Source of the DNA: Hyphomonadaceae bacterium
GTDB lineage: Bacteria > Pseudomonadota > Alphaproteobacteria > Caulobacterales > Hyphomonadaceae
NCBI GenBank assembly: GCA_016714495.1
Contig: JADKDU010000007.1
Span: 1 to 64,000 of the forward strand
Length of the DNA stretch: 64,000 nucleotides
Reading direction: 5' to 3'
Under the pieces are notes generated by a model. That model was not told the DNA's origin and did no database searches. It saw nothing but the letters and a program-made list of their open reading frames with translations. The stretch's first letter is position 1; every line of letters begins with the position of its first letter. Positions 1-9,080 of the stretch are shown in pieces. Made by a program: the position numbers and the translations under genes.

Positions 1-33
1 GCTCGCCGTTCAACGGGAGTCGTAAACGCATGA
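1..33 (+). CDS. C-terminal end of an upstream gene (partial)
   Basis: The first base opens a frame that runs ten codons (ending Val-Val-Asn-Ala) to a TGA at 31-33. The stop overlaps the ATG of traG in an ATGA arrangement, as expected for two translationally coupled genes of one operon. In related trb islands the gene before traG is usually a VirD2-like relaxase, but ten residues are too few to identify it here. Confidence 0.4.
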   Translation, partial: ARRSTGVVNA

Positions 34-2015
34 ACGCCGGACGCGTTTATTGGGGTCAGATCCTCTGCGTGCTCGCGGCTTTCCTCGCGAGCTTGATCAT
101 CACGACACAATGGACGGCCGGCGCACTGGGTTACCAGTCGCAACTCAGGACGCCAGACTTCACCCTGTTTGGCTATCCGCTCTATGCGCCCTGGAAATTC
201 TTCCTCTGGTGGTATGCCTATGACGCCTATGCGCGCTCCATCTTCGAGACCGGCGCGCTCATCTTCCTTGCCGGCGTCATCATCTCGGTCGCGATCGCCT
301 TCGGGTTCTCCCTCTGGCGCGCGCGGGAGGCCAAGGACTCCGCCACCTATGGAAGCGCCCGCTGGGCCACGCCACGCGATGTCCGCAGGCTCGATCTCAC
401 CAGCGGTGATGGCGTCGTCCTCGGGGCGCTTGATCGGCAACTTCTCCGACATGACGGCGACGAACATGTACTCGTGATCGCTCCGACCAATACAGGTAAG
501 AGCGTTGGTATATCGCTCCCGACAGGTCTGGTCTGGCGGCATTCCTATCTCGCGCTCGACCTCAAGGGCGAGAACTGGAGTGTGACCTCCGGACTTCGGA
601 AGGCATTCGGCCCCGTCTACCGCTTTGCGCCAACAACGGCCAACACGCATCGCTACAACCCACTCACACAGATCCGTCGCGGTGAGGCGGAGGTCCGTGA
701 TGCGCAGGTCCTGGCTGACATGCTGGTCGATCCAGAGGGCGCTCTTCGCGAGCGCAGCCACTGGCAGCTGCGTGCGTTTGAACTGCTTGTCGCAACGATT
801 CTCTGGACGCTCTATGCAGAGAAACGCAAATCGCTCGCACGCGTCGGCGAGTTGCTGACCGATCCGGCCCGCCCTGTGCTCGATCTCTTCGACGAGATGT
901 TGCGTCGCCCCATCAAGGATGGCGCGGCACATCCGGTCGTCGCCGCAGGCGCCCGCCAGCTCCTGGACATGGCTGATGCAGAGCGCTCGGGCGTTGTCTC
1001 GACCGCTCTGGGCTTCCTTTCACTCTATCGCGATCCTGTTCTGGCGCGCGCAACAGAGGCCTCCGACTTCTCAATCGAAGAGCTGATAACTGGGCCGAGG
1101 CCCGTCTCCCTCTATCTGGTTGTCCCGCCCGAAGAGATGTCACGCCTGAAGGCGCTGCTGCGCCTCATGATCAACCAGATCCTGAAACGCTTGACCGAGA
1201 TCGCATCGCAGAACACGGACGGACGGCGCGTCCTCCTGATGTTGGATGAGTTTCCCCAGCTGGGCAAACTGGACTTCTTTGAGCACGCCCTCGCCTATAT
1301 TCGCGGGTACAGGATCAAGGCCTGTCTGGTCGCGCAGTCGCTGAACCAGCTCGTCCAGACTTATGGCGAGAACTCCTCCATTCTCGACAACGCGCATGTC
1401 CGCGTCGCGTTCGCCTGCAACGACGAACGCACCGCCCGACGCATCTCCGACATGCTGGGCGTTACCACTGAGACCCGTGCGCAGATGAACTATGCCGGGT
1501 CGCGCATGGCGCCGTGGTTGGGACATACCATGGTCTCGCGCCAGGAGGTCCCTCGGCCCTTGCTAACGCCGGGCGAAGTGATGCAGCTCCCGCATGCGGA
1601 CGCGCTGATCCTGACGGGCGGCGCGCCTCCCATACGCGCCAAGAAAGTGCGCTACTTTTCGGAACCCGTCTTTCAGGCGCGTCTGCTGCCGCCCTACGCG
1701 TCGCCCCGCCATTCCCCCAACGGCCTGCCGACAGCTTGGTCGAATCTGTTCGCGCCCGATACGCCGCTCTCCCCTCGCCCTAAACCGACGGCAGCCAAGC
1801 GCACATCCGCGCCGACGCATGGCCAAAATCATCAGGCGCTCCAGAACACGTTCGATTTCTCGACCCCCGTATCGGGTGAAGCAGCGCAAACGAACAGCAC
1901 GGCCTCACAGTCGGCTGCAAACCCGTCCGACGATCTAGGCGCGGCATTCACCGGCCCGACTCTCGCGGGAACGGTTTTCGCGCTCGATCCCGACCATTTC
2001 GACACGGATGTCTGA
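30..2015 (+). CDS. traG: TraG/VirD4 type IV secretion coupling protein
   Basis: This 661-residue inner-membrane ATPase links the DNA-relaxase complex to the conjugation channel. Two N-terminal hydrophobic stretches (about residues 8-28 and 72-95) are followed by the cytoplasmic ATPase domain, with Walker A APTNTGKS near residue 152 and Walker B LLMLDEFPQLGKL near 400. A Pro/Ser/Thr-rich tail after about residue 560 is typical of the family. Length and domain order are normal and the frame is open, so it may still be functional. It heads a trb operon, and the ribbon-helix-helix gene starts 6 bp after its stop. Confidence 0.93.
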   Translation: MNAGRVYWGQILCVLAAFLASLIITTQWTAGALGYQSQLRTPDFTLFGYPLYAPWKFFLWWYAYDAYARSIFETGALIFLAGVIISVAIAFGFSLWRAREAKDSATYGSARWATPRDVRRLDLTSGDGVVLGALDRQLLRHDGDEHVLVIAPTNTGKSVGISLPTGLVWRHSYLALDLKGENWSVTSGLRKAFGPVYRFAPTTANTHRYNPLTQIRRGEAEVRDAQVLADMLVDPEGALRERSHWQLRAFELLVATILWTLYAEKRKSLARVGELLTDPARPVLDLFDEMLRRPIKDGAAHPVVAAGARQLLDMADAERSGVVSTALGFLSLYRDPVLARATEASDFSIEELITGPRPVSLYLVVPPEEMSRLKALLRLMINQILKRLTEIASQNTDGRRVLLMLDEFPQLGKLDFFEHALAYIRGYRIKACLVAQSLNQLVQTYGENSSILDNAHVRVAFACNDERTARRISDMLGVTTETRAQMNYAGSRMAPWLGHTMVSRQEVPRPLLTPGEVMQLPHADALILTGGAPPIRAKKVRYFSEPVFQARLLPPYASPRHSPNGLPTAWSNLFAPDTPLSPRPKPTAAKRTSAPTHGQNHQALQNTFDFSTPVSGEAAQTNSTASQSAANPSDDLGAAFTGPTLAGTVFALDPDHFDTDV

Positions 2016-2020
2016 TCGTC

Positions 2021-2467
2021 ATGTCACGAGCCAAGATAACCGCCTATATCAACCAGGATCTCGTCGCTGCTATGCGGCGTCTGGCCGTCCAGCAGGATCG
2101 CAGTTCGTCTGACGTGCTGGAAGACGCCGTTCATCGCTTCTTCGATGCGACGCGGCGGGAGGGCGAGCATCATGCGCTGATGGCGCGCCTCGACCGGATC
2201 ATGGCGCGGCTTGCCTTGATCGAGCATGGTCAGGAGACACTGTTCGAACTGACGGCGCACACGACGCGCTTCGTGATGAGCGTCTCGCCCGACATCCCCG
2301 AGATGGACAAGGCGGACGTGAATGCGCGCGGATCGGAGCGCTTCCGCAATGTCATCGCGGCGATGGTTGCCAAGCTCCGGACCGGCCGCAGCATCCTGCG
2401 CGACCAGTTTGGTCCGACCAGCGCGCCTACCACGGCCGACTCCAGTATGGGAGCGGCTGCCGAATGA
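2021..2467 (+). CDS. CopG-type ribbon-helix-helix protein of the trb operon
   Basis: A 148-residue protein whose first 45 residues have the ribbon-helix-helix pattern: a short strand (KITAYINQDL), then two helices with SSSDVLEDAVHRFF. The rest is helical and probably mediates assembly. RHH proteins at this position, between traG and trbB, are commonly annotated CopG-like and are thought to regulate transfer genes or to act in relaxosome formation. The stop TGA overlaps an ATG at 2464. The target site cannot be read from the sequence. Confidence 0.8.
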   Translation: MSRAKITAYINQDLVAAMRRLAVQQDRSSSDVLEDAVHRFFDATRREGEHHALMARLDRIMARLALIEHGQETLFELTAHTTRFVMSVSPDIPEMDKADVNARGSERFRNVIAAMVAKLRTGRSILRDQFGPTSAPTTADSSMGAAAE

Positions 2468-2534
2468 GCAACGCATTTCCTCAACACGACGCGTCGCGTG
2501 GCCATGATGCCTCCCGCGGCCAGGATGTCTGGCC

Positions 2535-3497
2535 ATGCTCACGACGGCGCTCGGACCATCGATCGCCGCCATGCTGGACGCGCCTGACACGATCGAGGTC
2601 ATTGCCAATCCGGATGGACGACTGTGGCTTGAACAGGTGGGTAAGGGGCGGATTGCGACTCCGCACCGGCTTGAAGCCTCAGAGACCGAGCGGGTCATTC
2701 GGCTTGTCGCAACACTGACCGGCGCCGAGGTCAATCGCGACACTCCTATTGTGTCCGCTGAACTTCCGCCCCGAGGGGAGAGGTTCGAAGGCGTCCTGCC
2801 GCCGGTTTCGCGCGCGCCGTGCTTTGCCATCCGGAAACCTGCGGGCCGGGTGTTCACACTAGATGATTACCTGGCTTCCGGCGTTATCACGCCCACGCAG
2901 GCCGTCACCCTTCGCGCCGCCGTACGTGACCATGCCAACATTATGGTCGCTGGCGGTACGGGTTCAGGCAAGACAACGCTAGCCAATGCCCTGCTCCATG
3001 AGATCGCCCAGCTCGGTGAGCGTGTGGTCATTCTCGAAGATACGCGCGAGCTGCAGTGTGCAGCGGAGGATGTGGTCGCTCTGCGGACGCAGCCCGGATC
3101 GGTCTCCCTGTCGGACCTGGTGAGATCCACCCTTCGGCTTCGGCCTGATCGCATTGTGGTCGGCGAAGTGCGGGGTCCTGAAGCCCTCGACCTCCTCAAG
3201 GCTTGGAACACGGGTCATCCGGGCGGCATCGCGACGCTTCACGCCAACTCCGCACAGGCGGCCCTGTCCCGGCTGGAACAACTCACCATGGAAGTCTGCG
3301 AGACACCGCCCCGGGCGCTGATCGCGGAAGCCATCGATCTGATCGTCTTTGTGGAGCGCGGCGGACCCGCCGGCCGCCGCATCCCGGAAATCCTCGCGCC
3401 CAAGGGTCTGCCCCTTCAAGCGCCGGACCCCATCGCACCCCAGCCCGGGGCGCGAGGCGCAAACGCGCTTGTCTCTACCAACAGGAGTGAACCATGA
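2535..3497 (+). CDS. trbB: TrbB/VirB11-type conjugation ATPase
   Basis: A 320-residue hexameric traffic ATPase of the Trb secretion system. Walker A GGTGSGKTT lies near residue 139, the Asp box ILEDTRELQ near 164, Walker B (LRPDRIVVGEVRGPEA) near 205 and the His box GGIATLHANSA near 231. The first in-frame ATG is 2535, since the frame is closed upstream by TGA at 2505. In the +1 frame an ATG at 2464 overlaps the stop of the preceding gene and runs through Arg-Gly-rich codons up to this point. That is how longer TrbB N-termini begin, so a one-base indel may have shortened the protein by about 24 residues. The ATPase core is complete. Confidence 0.9.
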   Translation: MLTTALGPSIAAMLDAPDTIEVIANPDGRLWLEQVGKGRIATPHRLEASETERVIRLVATLTGAEVNRDTPIVSAELPPRGERFEGVLPPVSRAPCFAIRKPAGRVFTLDDYLASGVITPTQAVTLRAAVRDHANIMVAGGTGSGKTTLANALLHEIAQLGERVVILEDTRELQCAAEDVVALRTQPGSVSLSDLVRSTLRLRPDRIVVGEVRGPEALDLLKAWNTGHPGGIATLHANSAQAALSRLEQLTMEVCETPPRALIAEAIDLIVFVERGGPAGRRIPEILAPKGLPLQAPDPIAPQPGARGANALVSTNRSEP

Positions 3498-3826
3498 GAC
3501 TGACCAAGACGCTGCGCGCATTGGTGCGCGCAGCAACCCTCGGCGCCACCGCCGTTCTCGTCAGCGGGGCCGCACACGCAGCCACCGCCGGCGGCGGCAT
3601 GCCGTGGGAAGGCCCGCTAACGGCGGTGCTGGATTCCATCACCGGCCCGGTCGCGCGGATCGTCGCCATCCTGATCATCGTTGCAACCGGTCTCACGCTC
3701 GCGTTCGGCGATGTCGGCCAGGGCTTCAAGAAGCTGCTGCAGATCCTGTTCGGTCTCGCCATCGCATTCGCCGCAGCGAGCTTCTTCCTGCCGCTGGTTG
3801 GCGGTGGCGGTGCAGTGATCCCGTAA
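3494..3826 (+). CDS. trbC: TrbC/VirB2-like conjugative pilin
   Basis: A 110-residue prepilin. It has a basic N-terminus and a hydrophobic signal ending in AHAATAG (cleavage about residue 29-30), then two transmembrane segments (about residues 50-70 and 82-103) separated by a short loop with GFKKL, the usual TrbC/VirB2 layout. It starts 4 bp inside the end of trbB (ATGA overlap), so translation is coupled. It forms the pilus subunit at the inner membrane before assembly. Confidence 0.9.
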   Translation: MRLTKTLRALVRAATLGATAVLVSGAAHAATAGGGMPWEGPLTAVLDSITGPVARIVAILIIVATGLTLAFGDVGQGFKKLLQILFGLAIAFAAASFFLPLVGGGGAVIP

Positions 3827-3838
3827 GGAGAAACTCGC

Positions 3839-4105
3839 ATGCGCGACCCCCGCGATGTTCCAGGATTTGTGGCGCCCGTCCGGCAGGCTTTGACCGCTCC
3901 CCTCCTCATGGGCGGCGCACCCCGGTCCTACGCCATTCTCAACGGCACACTGGCGGCCATCGTCGCCTTTGCCGGGGCCCTCCTCCCCGGGGTCCTTCTG
4001 GGCATCGCGGGTCATGTGCTCGGTGTCATCCTCGCCCGGCGTGACCCTGATGCGGTCGAAGTGATGAGCCGCGCCATGCGCATTCCCAATCGCCTCGAGA
4101 CCTGA
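3839..4105 (+). CDS. trbD: TrbD/VirB3-like inner-membrane protein
   Basis: An 88-residue protein with one long hydrophobic region (about residues 33-67) that can form a helical hairpin. The family motif of a polar N-terminus followed by a Leu-Thr-Ala-Pro-Leu-Leu-Met-Gly segment is present. VirB3-type proteins work with the VirB4 ATPase encoded next. It lies 12 bp after trbC, with the purine-rich AAGGAGAA just before the ATG as ribosome-binding site. Confidence 0.88.
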   Translation: MRDPRDVPGFVAPVRQALTAPLLMGGAPRSYAILNGTLAAIVAFAGALLPGVLLGIAGHVLGVILARRDPDAVEVMSRAMRIPNRLET

Positions 4106-4140
4106 CGCTTCACGCGGATTTTCCCCCAACGGATTTGAAC

Positions 4141-5997
4141 ATGTTCTCGCTTGCCCCTTACGCCCACACGCCTAACCGCCTCGAGGATTATCTTCCCTGG
4201 GCGATGCTGGTTGCGCCCGGCATTGTCCTCAACAAGGACGGCTCGTTCCAGGCGACAGCCCGATTCCGCGGGCCTGACGTGCGCTCGTCGACGCCAGAAG
4301 AGCTGGTCGCGTTCACGGCGCGCGCCAACAATGTGTTCCGGCGCCTGGGGCATGGCTGGGCCGTCTATATCGAGGCGGATCGCCGCGAGATCACGGACTA
4401 TCCTGATGGCGCGTTCGAGGATGATCTCTCGCGTCTCATAGATTCGGAGCGCGCCGCCCAGTTCGAGCAGGCGGGCGCACAGTTCGAGACGGTCCATCAC
4501 CTGACCCTGCAGTGGACGCCTCCACCCGATGCACACGCCAAGGCGTCGGCCTTCTTCTTCGAGATCGACCAGAAAAAGCCGGCGTCTGCTCCAGCCCCAA
4601 GGCGGACCCGGCAGACGCGGTCAACGGACAAGTTAGCGAACAGGGGCGCGCTCGACCGTCGTGTCGCCCGCGAAGCTGTGGAGACGTTCCAGCGCAGCGT
4701 CGCCCAGGCGTTTGGCATGTTCGAGGGCGTCGTCGCCGAGTTCCACAGGCTGAGCGATGACGAGACGCTGTCCTACCTGAAGCGCCAGGTCTCGCCACGA
4801 GCAACGAACGTGCGCGCTCCCGCCGGTGCGGCCTTCCTCGACGGTGTCCTCTGCGACGCCCCGCTGGTGGGCGGCATCACGCCGATGCTGGGTAACAGGC
4901 ATCTGCGCGTTCTTACGATCAAAGGGTTCCCGCCATTCACACATCCAGGAGTCCTTGATGATCTAAGCGCCTCGGCCATGACCTGGCGCTGGATGACGCG
5001 GTTCGTCTGCCTCGGTCGCGAGGAGGCCGAACGTGAACTCGTCAAATGGCGCAGGCTTTGGTTCGCCAAGCACAAGTCGATGGGCGCGCTCATCAAGGAG
5101 ATGCTGACCAAGGAGGCAGCGACATTCGCCAATCCCGACGCCATCGCAAAATCAGAGGAAGTCGACGAAGCACTGCAGGAGCTGGGTTCCGAACTGATCG
5201 GGTTCGGGTTCCTGACGTCAACGCTGGTTGTCCTGGGCGAAACGCCCGAGGAAGCCGACGAGAAACTCCGCAATGCCGAGCGCATCATCGCCTCGCGCGG
5301 GTTTGTCACCATCGCGGAGAGTCTCAACGCGGTGGAGGCCTGGCTCTCCAGCCTTGCCGGACACGCCTACGCCAATGTGCGCCACCCGATGGTTTCGACC
5401 CTCAACCTCGCGCATGTAGCGCCTCTGTCGACGGCGTGGGCGGGCGACGCCCGCAACCGCCATCTCAACGCACCCGCCCTTGCCGTGGCGCGCACGGACG
5501 GGTCGACGCCGTTCCGGCTGGATCTTCATGTCGGCGATGTCGGTCACACCATGGTTGTGGGCCCGACTGGCGCCGGCAAGTCAGTGCTGCTCTCTTTCCT
5601 TGCTCTGCAGTGGCGTCGTTTTGCCGGCTCCAAAGTCTTCGTGTTCGACAAGGGCGGCTCAGCGCGCGCCGCCCTCCTTGGGATGGGTGGGACCGCGATC
5701 GACCTCGGCGGCAATGGCGTTGCCGCCTTCCAGCCGCTGGCCCGTATCGACATTCCGCAAGGCCGCGCTGACGCCCTCAGCTGGGTGATGACTCTTCTCG
5801 CTCAGGAGGGTCTGCCGAACACGCCGGAGGTCAAGGAGCCGGTCTGGTCGGCGCTGGGCAGCCTGATGTCTGCCCCGCCCGAGCAGCGGCACCTCACAGG
5901 CTTGCGGCTTCTGGTCCAGAACGCCGCCGTACAGGCCGCGCTACTTGCCTATACGCAGGAGGGCGCCATGGGGGGCGTGTTCGACGGCGCCGAAGAC
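4141..5997 (+). pseudogene. trbE: trbE (VirB4-like ATPase), 5' part cut by an IS
   Basis: The first 619 codons of the TrbE/VirB4 ATPase that powers substrate transfer and pilus assembly. The N-terminus (RLEDYLPWAMLVAPGIVLNK) and Walker A (VVGPTGAGKSVLL, near residue 475) are clear. ATG 4141 is preferred over the in-frame TTG at 4135. The gene stops being colinear at 5997, where an IS3-family element inserted. Codon 619 (GAC) is the target site and appears again after the element. Read-through into the IS gives a stop at 6091-6093. Without the element the frame would resume exactly in the 3' part at 7284. Confidence 0.93.
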
Positions 5998-6058
5998 AGA
6001 GGTGGCTCGGTTTGTCTGAACAGGTTCCGGGGTTTGGCTAAGTGGATTTCCGCCTCGG

Positions 6059-6889
6059 TTATGCTGCGGCCGGGATTGGCTGCAACGGGTTGAAGTACGC
6101 CTCGTCCGGCGTTTGCCGGTCAAGGCTCGAGTGTGGGCGCCCAGCATTGTAGAAGCCGAGATACCGACCGAGCGAGGCGCGCGCCTCCGAGACGCTGGCG
6201 TAGGCGCGCAGGTAGACCTCCTCGTACTTGATGGTCCGCCAGAGCCGCTCGACGAAGACGTTGTCCCGCCACGCGCCTCTGCCGTCCATGCTGATGGCGA
6301 TGCCGGCGGCCTTCAGCACGCCTGTGAACGCCATCGACGTAAACTGGCTGCCCTGGTCGGTGTTGAAGATCGCAGGCCTGCCATGTCGCGCCAGCGCCTC
6401 CTCCACCGCCTCGATGCAGAAGCTCGCGTCCATCGTGATCGACAACCGCCAGGACAAAACCCTGCGGCTGAACCAGTCGACGACCGCGGCGAGATAGACG
6501 AAGCCGCGCGCCATCGGGATGTAGGTGATGTCCATCGCCCAGACCTGGTTGGGCCGGGTGATGGGCACCTTGCGCAAGAGATAGGGGAAGACCTTGTGCC
6601 CTGGCGCAGGCTTCGAGGTGTTCGGCCGACGATAGATCGCCTCGATGCCCATTGTCTTCATCAACGTCGCGACGTGCAAACGCCCCACTTCAAAGCCATC
6701 TCGCTTCAACAGCGCCTGAAGCATGCGGCTTCCAGCGAACGGATAGTCGAGGTGCAACTCGTCCATCCGCCGCATCAGGGCAAGGTCGGCATCTGGCGTC
6801 GGGCGCGGCAGGTAGTAGACGCTCCCGCGGCTGATCCCGAGCAGACCAGCCTGGCGCGCGACCGATAGCTTGTGCTTCCGGTCGATCAT
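6059..6889 (-). CDS. IS3-family transposase OrfB (DDE integrase domain)
   Basis: A 276-residue catalytic subunit. The N-terminal HTH_21-like region has GISRGSVYYLPR near residue 18. The integrase core holds the DDE residues in VWAMDITYIP (first Asp), FNTDQGSQF (second Asp) and NVFVERLWRTIKYE (Glu), with the last two about 36 residues apart as usual for IS3. The start ATG overlaps the TGA of OrfA (ATGA), so OrfB may be made by coupling or by a -1 frameshift fusion. The gene is intact, so the element may still be mobile. Confidence 0.93.
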   Translation of the reverse strand: MIDRKHKLSVARQAGLLGISRGSVYYLPRPTPDADLALMRRMDELHLDYPFAGSRMLQALLKRDGFEVGRLHVATLMKTMGIEAIYRRPNTSKPAPGHKVFPYLLRKVPITRPNQVWAMDITYIPMARGFVYLAAVVDWFSRRVLSWRLSITMDASFCIEAVEEALARHGRPAIFNTDQGSQFTSMAFTGVLKAAGIAISMDGRGAWRDNVFVERLWRTIKYEEVYLRAYASVSEARASLGRYLGFYNAGRPHSSLDRQTPDEAYFNPLQPIPAAA

Positions 6890-7200
6890 CGCTTTGCGCT
6901 CGGCAACAGCCCTGCCTTGTCGAGCGCACCGGACAAAAAATCATTCTCCAGCGCAAACTGACCGATCTTGGCATGAAGCGACTTCACGTCGATCGCCGGC
7001 GCCGCCGCCTCCGACTTCTCCCCGCTGTCGAACACGTTGGAAGCACCTTGCAGCAGCTGCTCCCGCCAGGTCGAAATCTGGTTCGGGTGAACGTCGAACT
7101 GCTCAGCCAGCTCCGACATCGTCTTCTCACCGCGTATCGCGGCAAGCGCCACTTTCGCCTTGAAAGCCGGGCTGTGGTTCCGGCGGGGTCGTCTGCTCAT
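6886..7200 (-). CDS. IS3-family transposase OrfA (helix-turn-helix)
   Basis: A 104-residue DNA-binding subunit of the HTH_8/Transposase_8 type (HSPAFKAKVALAAIRGEKT, then SELAEQFDVHPNQISTWR). A leucine-zipper-like helix follows (about residues 75-100), used by IS3 OrfA proteins to multimerise. It starts about 83 bp inside the right end of the element and overlaps OrfB by 4 bp. No damage is visible. Confidence 0.92.
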   Translation of the reverse strand: MSRRPRRNHSPAFKAKVALAAIRGEKTMSELAEQFDVHPNQISTWREQLLQGASNVFDSGEKSEAAAPAIDVKSLHAKIGQFALENDFLSGALDKAGLLPSAKR

Positions 7201-7283
7201 CGTCGCTCCTGCTCTCGGCCATCATGCCGATCTCAGGCGGAAACTCCACTTAGCCCCGTGTGCAGATTTCCCGAGCCACCTCT

Positions 7284-7954
7284 GACCGCCTGCGCTTGTC
7301 CGATCTTGTCCTGTTCGAGATGGAAGAGATCATGGCGCGGCCGAAAGCGGCAGCGCCTGCCCTGCTTCATCTGTTCGACCGGCTGGAAGAGCAGTTCGAT
7401 GGCAGCCCCAGCCTGCTGATTCTTGATGAAGCCTGGCTGTTCCTCGATTCCCCGATCTTCGCCGCCCGTATTCGCGAATGGCTCAAGACCCTGCGCAAGA
7501 AAAACGTCGCGGTGGTGTTTGCTACCCAGTCGCTGGCGGACATCGCGACCAGCAGCATTGCCCCGGCCCTGATCGAGAGCTGCTCGACCCGGATCTACCT
7601 CCCGAATGAGCGCGCGTTCGAACCGCAGCAGCGGCAGGCTTATGAACGGTTCGGACTCAACGAGACCGAGATCGACCTGATCGCCACCGCTCAGCGCAAG
7701 CGGCACTATTACTATGCAAGCCCCAGGGCCGCCGCCTGTTCGAACTGGCGCTGGGTCCGGTCGCGCTGGCGTTCTGCACGGCGTCCGACCCCGACGCCCG
7801 CGCCACGATCGCCACGCTTGAGCGGCAGGCCTCGTCAACACCGTTCTGGCGCAGGTTCCTGCGCGCGCGCCAGCTCGGCTGGGTGCTCGACGCAATCGAT
7901 GCGCCAGAACGCAACGCCGCCGAACCCTCTCACCGCACACTGGAGACTGTCTGA
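7284..7954 (+). pseudogene. trbE: trbE, 3' part with an extra frameshift
   Basis: This continues trbE after the IS. The repeated GAC codon leads into RLRLSDLVLFEMEEIM and the Walker B segment LLILDEAWLFLDSP (about 7418-7459), followed by VVFATQSLADI. The frame is lost at about 7722-7728, where GCA-AGC-CCC should pass to CAG-GGC-CGC; from there the correct protein (QGRRLFELALGPVAL and on) lies in another frame and stops at 7952-7954. That natural stop overlaps the trbJ start (TGATG). So trbE carries two independent lesions. Loss of this ATPase should disable the transfer machine unless a second copy exists. Confidence 0.9.
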
Positions 7955-8685
7955 TGTACCGGTCCGCACTTCTCCGCATGATGCTTGCCTCCATGGCGAT
8001 GCTCGCCCCGCTACAACCGGCAGCCCAAGCGCAGCTTACCGTCTTGGACCCGTCTAACCTCATCCAGAATGCGCTCAATGCTACCCGCGCGCTGGAGCAG
8101 ATCCGCAACCAGGTGCTGCAGATCACCAACCAGATCCGCCAGCTGGAGAATGACGCAAGGAACCTCACCAGCCTCGGGCGAACCTTTGCGCCGGAGCTGA
8201 TGAGCCAGCTTGATCAGTTGGACCAGCTCCTCAATGCGGCGCGTGGGCTAGCGCTCAAGGTAAACGAGACACGGACAGCGCTTGAGACGCTCTACACGGG
8301 TGACTATCGCAACACGGATGTCGCAAGCCGCGCCCGATCGGCTGCCCAGCAGATGGACAATGCCCGCTCGGCGCTTCAGTCCTCCCTGCTCCTGCAGGCG
8401 CAGACGACCGAACAGCTTCGCAACGACCAGCGCATCCTCAACGCGCTAGCGGATGCAAGCGCAAATGCGACCGGTGCGCTCGCAGCGCAACAGGCCACCA
8501 ACGAGATCCTGTCTCTTCAAGCCCAACAGGCAATGCGCCTCCAGGCGCTGCTGATCGCGAACACGCGCGCCGAGGCGCTGGAGCGCGCCCGCGAGATGGA
8601 AGTGCTCGCTCAGGCGCGCGCCCAGCATGCGCACTTCTTCGGCGGCGCACGATCGGCCCATCCGGACGCCCCGCCCTGGCCTTGA
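7954..8685 (+). CDS. trbJ: TrbJ (VirB5-like) conjugation protein
   Basis: A 243-residue exported protein. A signal peptide ends in QPAAQAQ (cleavage near residue 27), followed by VLDPSNLIQNALNATRALEQI and long amphipathic helices (about residues 40-225), typical of TrbJ. VirB5-type proteins are minor pilus components or adhesins. Length is normal and the frame is intact. It is the last intact trb gene here; the usual next genes (trbK/L, F, G, I) are missing and a foreign fragment starts within a few bases of its stop. Confidence 0.88.
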   Translation: MYRSALLRMMLASMAMLAPLQPAAQAQLTVLDPSNLIQNALNATRALEQIRNQVLQITNQIRQLENDARNLTSLGRTFAPELMSQLDQLDQLLNAARGLALKVNETRTALETLYTGDYRNTDVASRARSAAQQMDNARSALQSSLLLQAQTTEQLRNDQRILNALADASANATGALAAQQATNEILSLQAQQAMRLQALLIANTRAEALERAREMEVLAQARAQHAHFFGGARSAHPDAPPWP

Positions 8686-9080
8686 GACCGCTGACCTACG
8701 CCATTCATCCTGGCCTTGATGAAGCAGCGTTGATCAATACGCAGCTGACCAGCCTCTACAAGCAGCTGTGCGGCGCACAGTCGCTTCTCACGAACGCGGG
8801 AGAGCAGGCACTGGCTCCTTTTGCTTTCGTTTCAAATTTGGCCGGGGCGCTGCTGGCTCTCGAGCTCTTGAAATTCAGCGCTGACCGCGAGGCGGCGACA
8901 CAGTCGCACTATCTTACGCTTGATCCGTGGCGACCGCCGCACAAATTAGCCCGCCGCGTCTATGGCCGCGCGGCCGACTGCGGGTTTTGTGCTGATCCGG
9001 CAAACCTGAGCGTTCTCGCCTCCGGATGGCCGGAATGGCTTGGGTCAGGCGATGACGGCCCCAGTGAAGCAGCTGCGTAA
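8686..9080 (+). pseudogene. C-terminal fragment of a ThiF/E1-like adenylyltransferase
   Basis: About 130 codons open directly after trbJ with only a TTG (8682) as possible start. The segment APFAFVSNLAGALLALELLK resembles the C-terminal helix of ThiF/MoeB/E1-like enzymes. It is followed by LDPWRPP and the Cys pair DCGFCADP, a zinc-knuckle-like tail common in that superfamily. The nucleotide-binding half with the Gly-rich loop and catalytic Cys is absent, so this cannot be an active enzyme. The abrupt junction with trbJ suggests a deletion removed the 5' part together with the remaining trb genes. Family assignment is by pattern only. Confidence 0.55.

Larger units (their letters stand above)
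5998..7283. mobile_element. IS3-family insertion sequence, 1,286 bp, 3-bp target duplication
   Basis: Both ends carry the inverted repeat AGAGGTGGCTCGG (left 5998-6010, right as its complement 7271-7283). A second inner inverted block, GGCTAAGTGGA followed by TTTCCGCCT, sits at 6036-6055 and 7236-7255. The repeat GAC flanks the element (5995-5997 and 7284-7286), and removing the element with one GAC restores the trbE frame. Two overlapping minus-strand genes encode the transposase. IS3-family elements usually make 3-4 bp duplications and have this size and layout, so both borders are well supported. Confidence 0.93.

Noticed and set aside
5998..6093. Apparent C-terminus of trbE running into the IS
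   Set aside because: The in-frame codons after 5997 (GGSVCLNRFRG and on) come from the left terminal repeat of the IS, not from the gene; the true continuation is at 7284.
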